A DNA stretch of 64,000 nucleotides from Kingdonia uniflora (Eukaryota; Streptophyta; Magnoliopsida; Ranunculales; Circaeasteraceae): the NCBI GenBank assembly GCA_014058105.1, contig JACGCM010001844.1:186001-250000 (forward strand), given 5' to 3'. The position numbers were made by a program, and so were the translations under genes. This document shows, in pieces, positions 44,422 to 56,800 of this stretch (position 1 is its first letter; every line of letters starts with the position of its first letter). A model generated the notes under the pieces. That model worked only from the letters and a program-made list of their open reading frames with translations. It was not told where the DNA came from and did not search any database.

Positions 44422-45782
44422 GGCTGATATTGTGTACCCCTATAGTACCATTGTAACATTATTTAAGTATGGGGGTATATTAGTCTAGATGAAGACGGTA
44501 AACTTAGCGCTTCTTAGGAGGTAACCTATGACACATTCAATTGAAAATTTTTAGTTTTTCTCTTCCATTTATTTTCTTGTTCTCAAACATTGAGGGAAAT
44601 GATTAATTTAAATTTGGGGGTAGGAAACCATTTCTTTAAATGCTTTTTGAAGAAAAGTGAAATAATGGCACTTTGACAATTTATAATATATTTTTGACGA
44701 ATTTCCAAACACTTAAACTAATTTTACCTTGACATAAATATTATGGAAAAACCTAAATTTTTAAATTGTACCAAGTATACACAAGAATATTTTGGAATAT
44801 CTTAAGCTAAATGTACTATCTTTTTATTCACGTCACAGTAGTTTTGCAATTATTACCTTCAATAGATTTTTGCTCAGTATAAGTAAAATTTAACATTTAT
44901 GTTAAGAATAGATTGCCACAAGGGAGACAGCTGTATAAGAATAAATTCATTCATGAGGAAAAAATAATAATAAGCCAAATGTGCTTTAAAAACTTTCACG
45001 CTGCAAGGCTACTCGCATGATTAAGAACTGAAAGAGAAAAAATTATCACCAATCTTGAGTTTGACCATGAACTATGTGAAAGGAGCACAAAAAATTGTTA
45101 CTTGTGAGAATCCTGAGTCTAGGTCCTGATGAGGCACCACACCTTGGCAACCGTAGCCAATTAGCAGGGATTGTCAACTGAAAACTTCTTGTTACGGAGG
45201 CTTTACTTAGAAACAAAGTACACAAAAGAAAAGGCTTACAAAAGAAAAGAAAAGAAAAAGTAAAATTCTAGGAAGTCGAATTGACTAAGGCACTTGTCGA
45301 ACTGACCGTTGAATTTATCCCAGTAAGAACTAGACTAACAAAAATTGAGTAAATTATTCTAGACGACGTATTAGGCGATAAAACTATTTTCACTGTATAC
45401 TCAAATATAGCTAAAGAAAAATACTTGAGTCTCTTTCTAATCTTGAGATAGTACCTCTAGTTTCGAATAAGCTTAAAATATTCATTGAAATACTTGGGAG
45501 AATAGTAGGTTTTAGGATTTCCCATCGATATATTTTTATCACAACTAAGTAAGGATAAGATCACAAAAAATGAGTTATGTGTATTCTAGAATTGCTTAAA
45601 ATCTCATTATTGACTTTTGTGGGTATAGTCACTGCAAACCCTCACGGGACAACACTCGTCCATCAGGTTAAACCTGGGGGTTTAACAACTATTTGCATAT
45701 GCTAAATTTAATCGCGCTCCCTGCGAAAGTGGCTATTATTTTATTTTACTCGGGACGAGCAAAATACAAGTTTGGGGGTATT
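44422..45782 (+). other. Non-coding 3' region of the Athila-type element
   Basis: Athila elements carry a long stretch between integrase and 3' LTR. Here about 1.36 kb has no usable ORF. It ends with a polypurine tract, TTTGGGGGTA at about 45771-45780, directly before the LTR. A second, similar GGGGGT motif lies at 44470. Confidence 0.6.
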
Positions 45783-47032
45783 TGACGAGTGCGTAATTAT
45801 GATATTTTTAATATACCCGAACATGTATTTTAGTCATCCATTATTTTTAATTTTGGGTACTTATGCACGTTTGTTTGATTATAACTATTGAAGATTGATA
45901 TTTAAAGCCAAACTCTTAAAATCAAGTAAAAGTGTCTCCAGCAGTTCATAACACAAAAAGTCAAAGACATAACATATTTGATCTCAAGATTAAACTAATA
46001 TATATACAAATATTCTTGGAGAATAAAATCAAAGAATATGTTACATCCAAGATCCTTGAGGATATTTTATATTGAAGATATATGCAAGAGTTTCCATGAA
46101 GAAATATCTCTACATCACTTAAGGAAATTATATGCAAGAATATTAGATAATTGGTTGTAATATTAGAAAATATTATTGTGCAAATATTCTTTAGAATTTA
46201 ATGTATAGTTTTTAAATTTGGGTTTCTTCTCCTATAAAAGGAACCCTCCCCCCATTGTAATTGGGAATCTCATATTGGAGCAAGTTTAAAAGAAATAAAG
46301 TCTTAGTTTTTATTTAATTGTCTTCTTCTTCTCTTTTAGTTTAATTTTTGTTAATGCCCTTTTTAGCTGTTAATGCGATGAAATCCGAGATGAGTGGCTA
46401 ATCTCCTAGCTAAGGATAGGATGAGGCCTTTTCTTGGATGAACAATTGTTGATAATAATTAGGTTCTAATTAGTTTTCTCTTAGTACTTTATAATTGATA
46501 AGTTAGTATATCATATCGAAGGCTTGACCATATCTCCGATTTGGTGTACGATAACTTATGATACAAACAAGTGCTACTAACCGTAAACTTGATTAGGAGA
46601 TCTAAATAAGAGAAAACACTAGAGAACTCACTCAATCCTAGCTATGGCTGAGTTTATAATTCTCTAAGACACTCTTCACCATCTCTTAAAAACATAACCA
46701 CTAAATACTTGACCATAGATTTAGTGGTTTATTTTACAACATCGTATGTGTCTTAACATGAACATATGATGGGTGGAGATATTAGGATCTAGTTATATAT
46801 TCATTAGTGCTTTGAAAGGTAGAGGCCAAGTCCGAACCTTAGCTCTCTCCCTCATTAAGTTTTATAATTACTTTTTATTTATTCTTCTTAGATTTATCTC
46901 GTATAAGATCGATATTCAGCCTAGAAAGTATTTGTTTTCCCAAACCTCCTTGTGGATTCGATCCCACTCATCCGTGCTATAAATGGACAACCGTACATTA
47001 AGCGGGTATTTTGCTAGAGGCACTAAAAACCT
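45783..47032 (+). repeat. 3' LTR of the Athila-type element
   Basis: The LTR starts TGACGAGTGC after the PPT and contains CCTATAAAAGGAACC at about 46229-46243, a good TATA box. It continues to about 47000-47032, where the minus-strand Gypsy integrase text begins. No second copy is in the window, so the right end is approximate. Confidence 0.6.
46229..46243 (+). promoter_or_regulatory. TATA box of the Athila-type LTR
   Basis: TATAAAAGG within the LTR, preceded by a pyrimidine-rich CTTCTCC. It would be the core promoter of the element's RNA. It is inferred from sequence only. Confidence 0.55.
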
Positions 47033-47713
47033 CTACGGATGAAAAATAGTACTTCTCTTAAACTTGTCCATCATCCCCCATAACGATCTCTAGAAATGCC
47101 CCAAAAAGCGGTTATCCCTATCAAAAATAATAGGAGAAGGGAGCCCGAAATACCTCTAGACGTCTCTGAAAAACAATCGCGCTACTCCTTCCCTGGTGAC
47201 CATCTTTTGGCATGGAATAAGAACAATCATCTTGCTGAATCGATTCACCACCATAAACAAATATCTATTCTTACACCTGATCATGGGAAAATCACCCATA
47301 AAATCCATTAAATTGCTCTCCCATGGTCGATTATGAACTGACAATGGTAAATATAGTCATATCTTCCTATTGGAAGGCTTTGATGTGCTGCATAGCACGC
47401 AACCACGAACCACACAAGCAACATCCACCTACATCTTCAGCCAAAGGAGATAATGCTACAAATTCAAAAGAGTCCTCTCAACCCCAAAATGACCTGCCAC
47501 CAAGGAATAATGAGCCTCACAAATCTAATGTAAACGGTCTCTACCATTTGGAATACATAGTAGACTGCCCCTATAAATCAAATCATCCTTCAAAATATAC
47601 TCACATGTCTTACCTTGCAACCACTTCTTATGAATCACACTGAGCTCCTTGTCGTCGTCATACCTTGTAACGTACTTAGAAGGAACAATAGGTTGTATCT
47701 GCATAACTACCAA
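47033..47713 (-). pseudogene. Integrase fragment of the minus-strand Gypsy element
   Basis: On the minus strand: KEL...HKKWLQGKT and DDLIYRGSLLCIPNGRD (pre-integrase), EAHYSLVAGHFGVERT (zinc-binding His-His side), then RPWESNLMDFMGDFP (first catalytic Asp) and MVVNRFSKMIVLIPC. Next come FFRDV, a stop, RYFGLPSPIIFDRDNRFF (second catalytic Asp) and KRSTIFHP at about 47033. It breaks there, before the catalytic Glu. The Athila LTR begins (or ends) at the break. Confidence 0.75.
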
Positions 47714-47859
47714 TAAAGCAGGAATAGTTGGTAATGGGGGTCAAGATAGTATATCAGCCATTTTATTATTCACTCCTTTCTTATTCTTGATCAATAAGGT
47801 AAACTGCTAAAGGTACGACATTCACTTCATATGGCAAGCTTGCTGTAGCTTAAACTGCA

Positions 47860-48920
47860 TAGATAAAAACTATAATGGTTTGTTATCAGAATGTACCACA
47901 ACCTTCATCCCCAATAAGTAACTTCGCCAATGATTCACTGATTGATATAGCGCATAGAGTTTCTTATCGTAGATAGGATAGTTGCGTACTGCTCCTATAA
48001 GCATATCAGAATGGTAAGTAACTGGCTTCCCATCCGGTAAAAGGATTGCAACAAATGCATAGTCTGATGCATCTGTCTTAACCTTAAAAGGCCACTGCAA
48101 ATTGGGCAATGCTAACACTAGTACATTCGTAATCTTGCGCTTCAGTAACAAAAAAGTCTTCTCATGGTACTCTTCTCATACAAACTGTACTCCGGTCATC
48201 GTCAAAGAATGTAACGGTGCGGCTATTTGTGAAAAATGCCGAATAAACTTTCGTAAGTATTGACAAGAATCCATAAAACTCCTTATATCAGTCACTGTAC
48301 GGGGTCGAGGCCAATTAGTAATGACCGAGACCTTCTTTGGATCGATCTTAAGCTTGCCACCACCAAAATAAATCCCAAATAAACTAGCTCCCTCTTCCCA
48401 GACTCGTACTTCTTCCCGTTTAGAAAAAGTTGCTGTGATCGCAAAATGCCCAACACTTTACGTAAATGTCCAAGGTGCTCCTCCCATGTACGACAATATA
48501 TTAAGATTTCATTCAAATACATAATCACAAAATCATCAATAAAAGTACGAAGTACCTTATTCATTAACCGCATAATCGTCGCCGGAACATTGCATAACCC
48601 AAAGGGCATCACCAACCATTCAAATAGTCCTTATTTGGTTTTAAACGCTATCTTCCAAGTATCTTCTTCTCGGATTCTAACTTGATGGTAAAGCGACTTA
48701 AGATCCAACTTGGTGAAAAGTCGAGCCATTTGCAACTCATCTAAAAGCCCGTCAATCCGTGAAAGCGGATAACAATTCGTCACAGTAATCTTGTTCAGCG
48801 CTCAATAATCCATACACATCCTCCAACACCCATTCTTCTTCGGTACCAATAACATCGGTTAACCACAAGGTAAGCAACTTGGATTAATAACTCCTTGCTC
48901 AAGGAGTTCCTAAACCTGTT
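47860..48920 (-). pseudogene. RT and RNase H of the minus-strand Gypsy element
   Basis: RT text on the minus strand includes VMPFGLCNVPATIMRLMNKV and a D-D box decayed to YLNEILIY, then ELVYLGFIL. RNase H text follows at 48151-47870: FKVKTDASDYAFVAILLPDG, KKLYALYQSVNHWRSYLLG and VVHSDNKPL. The RNase H Asp and Glu/Asp positions are mostly present. Several frame changes are needed to read through. Confidence 0.8.
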
Positions 48921-49151
48921 TCTTGCTCTCATCAAACTCTGTGATAGAAGTCCGATATAACCCAATATTGGGTAGTGACTTACTATTCACCAAGGTGAAA
49001 TGATGTTCCACATACCTCTTACATGACATCCCTTCTATGCCCAGAAAATAGTCTTCATATTTCTTCTACAACTTCCCCATATCGGTTTGTTGCCTAGGAG
49101 ACATTGTCAAAGTAGACAACACCTTAGCAGACGGACCCTCTTGAACTGGTT

Positions 49152-49640
49152 TCATAAACACAATAGAAATTTGCCACTCGCATTAACCAACCTCTTCGCT
49201 TGATTTGCCGTTACTAAATTAGTGGTAGTACTATGTTTCTTGCATGCATTAATATAAAACTCTGTCCCCTCCTTCACAAGACGATACTTGCGAGCTCTAC
49301 GGTAAAGGATTACATCTTGATCCCAAAGATATGGGCTACCCAAGATGACTTGACACACATCCAACAGAACCCTCTCACATGTCACTTCATCAATAAACAT
49401 TTTAGTAATCGTAAACTTGAACGTACACTGCTTAGAGGTCTTCAACTCCGTGTCTTTCTGAATCTAAACCCAAACCATACGACTTAGGATAAGCCACAGT
49501 AGCCAAACCCATCTTCTTCACCACAGCCTCAGAAATTAAATTCTTTTGACTACCCGGATCAATGATGGCCTCGTCTAAGCTCTGCTTTACTTGAATGCTG
49601 ACATAAAAAGTTCTTCTCGGCTTGGCTTGTCGATAGCTAT
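49152..49640 (-). pseudogene. Protease region of the minus-strand Gypsy element
   Basis: Near 49580-49500 the minus strand reads DEAIIDPGSQKNLISEAVVK and KMGL, a retropepsin-like active-site loop (D-P-G-S in place of D-T/S-G-S). The open 49445-49152 frame continues to CQVILGSPYLWDQD, the typical link between protease and RT (L-G-x-P-x-L). Confidence 0.65.
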
Positions 49641-49874
49641 TGGTTGCTTAAATATTAGTGTAAGCTTAGGATTTAGCTTATCTAAATCCGAAAGAACCAC
49701 AATCATTGCGGCTAGCACACGTTTCTCTTTCTTGCCCCTCTCCTCCTTCGGCCTAAGCTCTGGGTAAAGTTTCTAACATTTATCTAAAATATACCCATTA
49801 GCCTTATAATGACTATAGGAATTCCACCTGGATAAAGACCCCTTTCCTTTGGACTCCCCTTTCTGATCATACTT

Positions 49875-50615
49875 TCAATTAGACTTGTACCCCGACTTGC
49901 TCTTATCGTCTTTCTTATAACTCTTTAAGTACTTTCCTTCAATAGTAATTGCTTTAATGGCAGCATCTTCAATATTTTTCGCATTAAAAAGCTTTAATTT
50001 TCTTCTAATGGACTTTAATAAACCCCCCGTATATTTCATGAACACCTCATACTCATCCACATCAATATCCAAAACCAACTCCTGGTTATGAAACTCCGTA
50101 GGGAATTATTGTACGGATTGCCCAAACTTTTGGTACAAATTGTGCCATTTGTATCATCGTTCCTATTCATACCCAATTGGATAAAATTGCTTCCTCACCA
50201 AAACCTTGAATTCTTTCCAAATCAAATTTCCTACTTCGTGGTGTTTCCGATAGGATTTCCACCACGTTAGTGAATGACTTGCAAATTTTAAAGTAGAGAA
50301 GCAAATTTTCTGAGCGTTGGAATATTCATAAACAGAAAAATAAGTCTCTAATCTATCTAACAAATTATCCAACTTCTCGGCATCGATTGAACCATATAAT
50401 ACTAGAATTTCAATCTTAAAGGCAATACAAAAATTATGCATATGATTCATTGACTTACCAATACCCGAGCGCTCCTTAACGGATTCGGCATCACTAGAAT
50501 AATTATCTTTCTTTGCAATATCCTCATCTCCATCCACCTCCATAGCCCCTTTCCTACTCGAGCGGCCTTGCCGTTTCACCGAAGCGGAAGCCTTCGTGAG
50601 GTTCGTGAGATGCAA
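49875..50615 (-). pseudogene. gag of the minus-strand Gypsy element
   Basis: The minus frame 50615-50163 reads a basic leader (SVKRQGRSSRKGAMEVDGDE) and the capsid-like domain: YGSIDAEKLDNLLDRLETYF, KICFSTLKFASHSLTWW, WKEFKVLVRKQFYPIGYE. The 50078-49875 frame continues the domain (VFMKYTGGLLKSIRRKLKLF). One frameshift or stop separates them near 50100. Confidence 0.75.
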
Positions 50616-50807
50616 TTATTCTACCAACTCCCCTACAGTAGAAGTTAGGTTGGAAACTATCGTTTCCAAAGTTGTGAATCAATCGTCGAAATCTCCCATA
50701 TCCAAATTGATCTCTAACGGACTCATTCGCTTCATCTTCATTTGCTTGAGACGGTCACGTGTAGAGACCATAAACCTTAATCACCCCCGAGAATCGTAAC
50801 TGGAAAA

Positions 50808-50816
50808 CTGATACCA
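50808..50816 (-). other. Primer-binding site of the minus-strand Gypsy element
   Basis: On the minus strand TGGTATCAG lies two bases after the LTR end (GTGGATCA). TGGTATCAG is the start of the initiator-Met tRNA primer site used by many plant LTR elements. Confidence 0.75.
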
Positions 50817-50818
50817 CT

Positions 50819-51288
50819 TGATCCACAATGCGAATAGAGAAACCCTTAAATGAATAATTGCAAGAAAAACACACCAATTGGTTTGGGAAATCCCTTTAAG
50901 AGCTTCAATTGCTTAATAAAAATTAATTACAATAGAATTACTCTTAAGCCCTAAGTCTATCTCTCAGAACTTTGGTTGATCTAATATAAGATAAACTTGC
51001 CTAGCCTTGCCCCTTTTATAAGGTTATAAGTCCTAGTTACAAAATAGGTCGAATATGCCCTTAAATGCCTAAAAAAATAGGTTGAATTGTATCTCTGTTC
51101 GAATAGAACAAGTCTCTGTTAGAACATAAAACATAACAGAAATTATATTCAAATAGACTTAAGTTGTATTTGAATAAAACATCTCATGACTTAATCTATT
51201 CGAATAGAAAATAAATCTGTTTTAATAGACCAAATGTCGTTCGAACGGCCCTAAATCTCATTCGAACGACTTTGGCTAATTTTCATCA
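50819..51288 (-). repeat. 5' LTR of the minus-strand Gypsy element (about 470 bp)
   Basis: On the minus strand the LTR would begin TGATGAAAATTAGCC (51288) and end GTGGATCA (50819), directly before the primer site. A TATA box, CTTATAAAAGGG, lies at 51023-51012. The U3 part holds TTCGAA-containing motifs (51236-51271). The left-hand partner LTR is missing. Confidence 0.6.
51012..51023 (-). promoter_or_regulatory. TATA box of the minus-strand Gypsy LTR
   Basis: CTTATAAAAGGG on the minus strand within the LTR, about 190 bp upstream of the LTR end, fits a U3 promoter. Confidence 0.5.
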
Positions 51289-51309
51289 AAACGTCCCTCG
51301 ATCCTCCTC

Positions 51310-51636
51310 GATCAGGAAGCCTATACCTAAAACCACAGTTGAAGATATAGCAGCCCAAAAAGCGGATGACGATGAAGAAGATGACTAGAAAGATCTAGAA
51401 TCAAGGGCAACAAGCGGGATATGCCTCTGTCTCGCTAAAAATGTTTTGGCAAACGTGGATGGAGAGAAGACCACAAAGGGTCTTTGGGAAAAGATTGAAA
51501 GTTTGTACCAAAAGAAGAGTCTTTCAAATTGTTTTTACCTCAAGGAATGACTTTATAAACTTTTGATGGATGAGGGTACGAGCGTTGGTGATCACCTGTA
51601 TTCTTTGGACGGGATCGTTTTGGAATTGGAATCGAT
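51310..51636 (+). pseudogene. Copia gag, 5' part
   Basis: The frame reads KPIPKTTVEDIAAQKADDDE, a TAG, then KDLESRATSGICLCLAKNVL, TTKGLWEKIESLYQKKSLSN, CFYLKE, TGA, LYKLLMDEGTSVGDHL and DGIVLELESI. This is the plant Copia gag (UBN2-type) domain. The frame is cut at CACTACAACA (51637). Confidence 0.8.
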
Positions 51637-51664
51637 CACTACAACAAATATAGGCTTTTATGTC
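51637..51664 (+). repeat. CACTA left terminal inverted repeat
   Basis: CACTACAACAAATATAGG then CTTTTATGTC. The CACTA terminus and the following bases mirror the right end at 57616-57643. Confidence 0.85.
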
Positions 51665-52063
51665 ACTTAAATAACGTCATTTCTATGAAAAATGATATAA
51701 TAAGTACAATATTTTGTTTCCTCCCTGTTTAGGTAGGCTACAACGTCATTTCCCAAATAGTGACTTCATTTCCTTCTAATATCCCTTTAACGCCACTTTT
51801 GCTAGTGACGTAAAAATTTATGTGATGGCTTTTATGTCATTTTTGCTTCAATTGGCGTTGATTAATTTCAAATAACTTGCATTTTCATGATGGAAAAGAG
51901 TTTTTAAAACCCTTCAAAAATAGTTCCTCTATTCTCTCTCTCCGTCTCCGAGAACCCTAATTTGCTCAGAAATTGTCAACCGGTTGAATTGAAATCTCTT
52001 CTTCTAAATCTGTGGTTAAAATTTTCTCTTTAAAATTCCTTACCTCTTTCTTTGGTTTGTAAA

Positions 52064-52187
52064 ATGGAGCCGGCAAACATCGAAGACGACATCGACGAGC
52101 ACATCAATGCCCCAAAGTGGATCAATTTCTCCACTCTCGAATACTCATTCGACAAAAATGATGAAAATTTGTTCTTCTGGATACCTG
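52064..52187 (+). pseudogene. First exon of an unidentified host gene inside the CACTA element
   Basis: A leader-like CT-rich stretch (51925-52060) precedes ATG at 52064. The frame reads MEPANIEDDIDEHINAPKW, INFSTLEYSFDKNDENLFFW, IPG and then a GTAAT donor. The text (IDEHI-APKW-F) looks like a conserved plant protein N-terminus, but I do not recognise the product. Further exons are not clear; a possible piece follows an acceptor at about 52579 (VSGDLVLWHNGDD). Confidence 0.5.
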
Positions 52188-52189
52188 GT

Positions 52190-53344
52190 AATCCCTCGTC
52201 ACTTAATCTCAACTCCCTTTAATCCCCATCTCCCACAATCTTTGAGTTTAGAGAACTTGAGGTCTCCTGAAATTCTCCTTTTGGGGAATCACAATTGCAA
52301 GTAATGAAGCAAACCTTGATTTTTTTCCCGCCAATTGGATCGAATTATGTTCAATAATTTACCCTAAATTTGTGATATTTGGTTATTACTTTGTGGCAAA
52401 CCAGTTCTCCTCATTTCTTCTAACTTTCTCTTTCCCTCTCATCTCATCCTTCTATTCTAGTAGTTTAGAATATAAGATTTTGAGACAACCCCTCTTCTCA
52501 TTAGGTATAATTAGTAAACCCCAGTATCAACTTTTGGTGATTAAGTCCATTTTTTGACAACTATGTTTTCATTGCAGTTTCTGGTGATTTAGTATTGTGG
52601 CACAACGGCGACGATATTGGCGGAGATGTGTTGAGAATGTGACGGTGAGGTTTGTCGTGGAGGGTGGGAGTAATCAAAATGCTGGGGGTTTATGTTATGT
52701 TGGTAAGGTTTGTTTCATTGTGTGTTAGATTGTTATTTTTATCTATTAGTTGGGATAGAGCAAAATGCTTTCCTTTATCTTCATTGAATGTGGGTAGTTT
52801 AGGATTTAGATTTATTCCTAGTATGAATTGTTTGAGGGTTTTATCAGTGTTGTTGCCATTTCTTAGGGTGTTATTATCGTGTTCCAATGAATTGGGGATC
52901 GGTCAGGCAATTGGGGTTTGAGTAAAAATTTCTTGATTGGCAGTGTATTCGAATGCAAAAAAGATTTAATAAGATACCATATTAACTATTATATGATTCA
53001 ATGGTAGTTTCGTGATCTTCGTATTAATATAAGTCCTAGTTACAGTTTGTCAAGGAGAACCCCACCCCACTTTATTTGGTAGCCTAGAGTGGCTTTTTTG
53101 ACTGTATACGAGAATCACTTTCATGGGGAGCAGATCAGCTTCACCAAGATACATCTGGGTAAGACTCGATTTCGATGGAGTATAATTATTTTATCAAGCT
53201 CATATGAATTGGATGGAAGTATTATGTTCTAGTTTGAGAAATTTGAATCTTTTTTTCCCCGCCTTTAGTCACTTAAATTGCTTTTAGATAGAGGACATGT
53301 TAGTAGGTAGAGGAGCTCTACAAGGGTTTTAATTACCTCTAATG
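52190..53344. other. Intron-like filler inside the CACTA element
   Basis: About 1.15 kb between the first captured exon and CDKAL1 text; only an isolated possible exon at 52579-52650 is seen. Confidence 0.35.
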
Positions 53345-53625
53345 TTAATCGGACTAAGCCCGAAACGACTCAAAAATAAGAAGAACCTCAAGAGAGACAA
53401 CCACCTCATCACTACTCCCTCATCTGATATCCCTCGAACTCAAACCATTTACATGAAGACCTTTGGATGCTCTCACAATCAGAGCGACAGTGAATACATG
53501 GCTGCTCAACTTTCAGCATTTGGATATGCATTGAGTGATAATCCTGAGGAGGCCAACCTATGGCTGATTAATACATGCCCAATATAATCTCCTAGCCAGT
53601 CTGCTATGGACACTCTAATTGTTAA
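53345..53625 (+). pseudogene. CDKAL1: CDKAL1-type tRNA threonylcarbamoyladenosine methylthiotransferase fragment
   Basis: The frame reads SPKRLKNKKNLKRDN, then TQTIYMKTFGCSHNQSDSEY, MAAQLSAFGYALSDNPEEAN and LWLINTCPI, a TAA, SPSQSAMDTLIVKC. This is the N-terminal methylthiotransferase domain of the radical-SAM enzyme that modifies ms2t6A37 in tRNA-Lys. The first cluster Cys (TFGCSHNQ) and the NTC Cys are kept. The stop falls right after the NTC motif. The radical-SAM CxxxCxxC part and TRAM domain are absent. It is carried on the + strand by the CACTA element. Confidence 0.85.
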
Positions 53626-53852
53626 ATGTAACAATTAGACGAGGAGAACAACAAGAATATCACTGAGTCATTATTGATGAATGTAAAATTTTCTCTCGAA
53701 GCATGATGAAGATCTATGATTTCACTTTGTTGGTAAGCATGATGAAGTTCTTTCATCATACATTTATTTTTAGCTGTGAATTTGGGTTTAGAATTTAGAG
53801 TGCCGAAATATGGTGTGATGTAATAGGGCCTAATAATAGATGGTTTTATCAG

Positions 53853-56800
53853 ATATCGAGAAGAAGGTATCCGTGAAAGGAATGATCATTCGTTGTAGTT
53901 CATTTATACCTGAAATCAGAGAAGCTGTATTTCAGTGCCTTGTATGTGGTTACTTTTTTGACCCCATTAATGTCGATAGAGGTAACTTGCTTCATTTTAT
54001 TGTATTATGATATATTTTAGTTTATATTCATGATACTGATTATTTATGTGTTGTTATTAATGGGGTGATTATAGGTCGAGTAAATGAACCCAAGCGATGT
54101 GGTAGGCAAGAGTGTCTTGCCGTGAACTCTATGACACTAATTCACAATCGATCCAGGTATAGTTCTCCCTTTCTATCCCTCGTCTTTTTTTGGATAGTTT
54201 GGTGCACTATCCCATGGAATCTTTTTGTCAAATACGAAACAAAGAATCATTTATTAGTCCATCATTTGAAATTTTAATTATTACTAACCTTATTATGTTA
54301 TTTTTCAAAAAACACTAAGCATTAAGGATGGTTCAAGTCAGCGGATGATTCAATAACCATTATGACGTCATGTAATTGAAGTAAAGGTATGCAATCTAAA
54401 CACTAATTCAGTACTTCGTTACGAACTTGATTTTCAAGGTAAGGAACAAATAATTTTTTTTGCTTCATTTCTAATCCCTAATTCCTGCTTTGTACAGACT
54501 TGATTCACATCAAGGAACATCAATAATGGTGAATAAAGCATCTCTAAGAGAAAGAGAATTGGAGGTGAATAAGGTAATTCTGTCCTTCATCATAACTATG
54601 AGTAACTACTATAAGTTTCTTCTTGGATGGAATTCAGACTCATTTTGGACTTGAAGCTAGTTAGTCTGGAATAAATCCATTAGCAGCCCCAAAAAGGATC
54701 CACCTGAACAGAGGTACGTAATTGAACGTCAGGTTTTTGAGTGTCACACATTTACTAGTTCAGAGTTAGGAAAGTTTTACCCAAAATGAAATTTGATTCA
54801 AAGAAACTATAATCTATCTTGTATATGTTCCATTACAGGCAAAAACAGATATTTAACAAAGATCATATGATTAAATAATGGTCAGCTCACAAAATATATC
54901 ACTTTTTTTTGAAGAAAAGTATAAGTGGCTTCAAAAGCATTAACAAGGCATTTACATAACACTTCCTGTCCACCTTCTATACAAATTGCAAAAGCACTAG
55001 TGAACTTATATAAGGGACCATTCCTCACCATCAAAGGTTAAAGGATTTAATGCGTATTGGACGTACTCTGGAAGTTGTCAAGCGTGTCCTTCCAGAACTG
55101 GAACAAAGCAACACCACCTTTGATTATCAACCATTGTAACCTACCTATGTCATCGTTGTCTACATCAGTGGTAGTCTTTAACTTGCGAGTGAACAACCTA
55201 GTGAACTTAGATAAGAATGTTTTGGGCTTTGATGTGCAAAAAGAAGGGCAGGTGAAGGACATAAAGCGTAGCTAGAAATGGAGTCTTTGGACCCTGTGGG
55301 GGCAGTCCGATGTGACCCTCAAATAGCTGGTCAACAACCCTTTGCGGATTGAGGTATCTAATTTTCCCTTTTAGTCATAGCTGTGTCTTCTAGTTCTAAC
55401 GACAACAATTCAGCTTCTGAAAGGATCTTACAAGCGCCATCTACTCCTATTGATTTGTTTTTGTGTCAGGTTAAATATGAGAGCATCTTTCTATAATGTT
55501 TCTTCATGTACTCATCGTTAGCAGCTGGAACCTCCCACAAGTTCCTCTATTTGATTCCCACCTATTTTCGTTCTTTCTGCCGAGAAAACACATCTAAAGT
55601 GCCAACACTGGTAAAGTCCATCAAGAAGTTGACAACTTTGAGGTTTTAAAGAAAATTTCTTTGCACCCAAATGTTTTTGTCAAAGAATTTCTTCTCTGAG
55701 ATCTTTAGCCCTGGCTGCCTCATCTTTGGCAATCCATTTCTCTACTTAAGTTGCTATCGGTTTCTCTGTTTTATTCCTTCCCCCCTTTTGTAGGTACACA
55801 GAAGTCAGGCTTCAGGAAACACCTGATGAAATACCTAAGGGGGACCCACATACAGTGAGTTTATTAATGAGGAAAATTTGTTGACACTGGAAAACCTGGT
55901 GTAGAGTTGAGGTAAGGGAACATTAGAAGTTATTATATAATTTCCATTGGTTGGCTCCTTATTTATTCTATTTACAAAGAAAATGATTTGTATGTGTTAT
56001 AGGTTACGGGGTTTATAGAGCAAGAGTGCAAGCGAGTAGGTCAACACAGAGAACTGTAAAATCTGTTTCAAGTAGTGATACTCTTATTAAATATCCGAAT
56101 TTTTTTGATGATAGGGTGTTTGCTTGATTGATGGAGCTTATTATAATGATAGACTTACATCGTTGTCTACAATAAGAAGGCAAACAAGTCTAGAATGAAA
56201 GCTGAAGATCTATGATCTTGATAAGGGTTTTTGGTGAATGGATGATGGATGTCCACTACGATAATACAAGGTAAGAAAAACATAATGAATAATATTGATT
56301 ACAAAACGTTTTTGTAGAAATGCCTTGACGCTACCATCGGGACGTAGTTTTTGTGGTGACATATAATATCTACTTGTAGGTCATCTAGAACTAGCAATAC
56401 TAGCTTCTTCAATACATATACAAGCTTGCACCATGTGAAATTTATACTAGTGGAAGAGGGAGTTGTGTTTAGGTTGACTGCTTATGGACGAAGGACCGGG
56501 ATTTGGGTGAAATGAATAGCTACTGTATATTGTCGTATTTAATTATTACATGTAATTAGAGAACTCGACTAAGGATTTTGTACATCTTCCGGTCTAGAAA
56601 GTGGGGCCTTAGTTCTATGATAGGGGGATATGTTGCATGACGAGTTGGTAAGATATCAGGCAACAAAGTATGTTCATGAGGTAAGTTTTTCTTATTTTCC
56701 TTAGTTCGTGTCCTCACGCTTTAAGGAAGCTCTCTCAGTGATATGGTTATTCTAATTTTACTTTAAATCTCAATAGGCGATGGAGCAACTGACTATTTAA

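Larger units (their letters stand above)
47033..51288 (-). mobile_element. Minus-strand Ty3/Gypsy retrotransposon, 3' part missing
   Basis: Reading the minus strand from 51288 the order is LTR, tRNA-Met-type primer site, gag, protease, RT, RNase H, integrase. It is cut at about 47033 within the integrase by the end of the Athila LTR. The RT-RNase H-integrase order is Ty3/Gypsy. The primer site and the protein text suggest the chromovirus branch, although the part where a chromodomain would lie is lost. Stops and frameshifts are spread throughout. Confidence 0.8.

Noticed and set aside
55047..55275. Overlapping ORFs on both strands inside the CACTA element
   Set aside because: No motif, not at a splice boundary, and between MCM4 exons; probably intron sequence.
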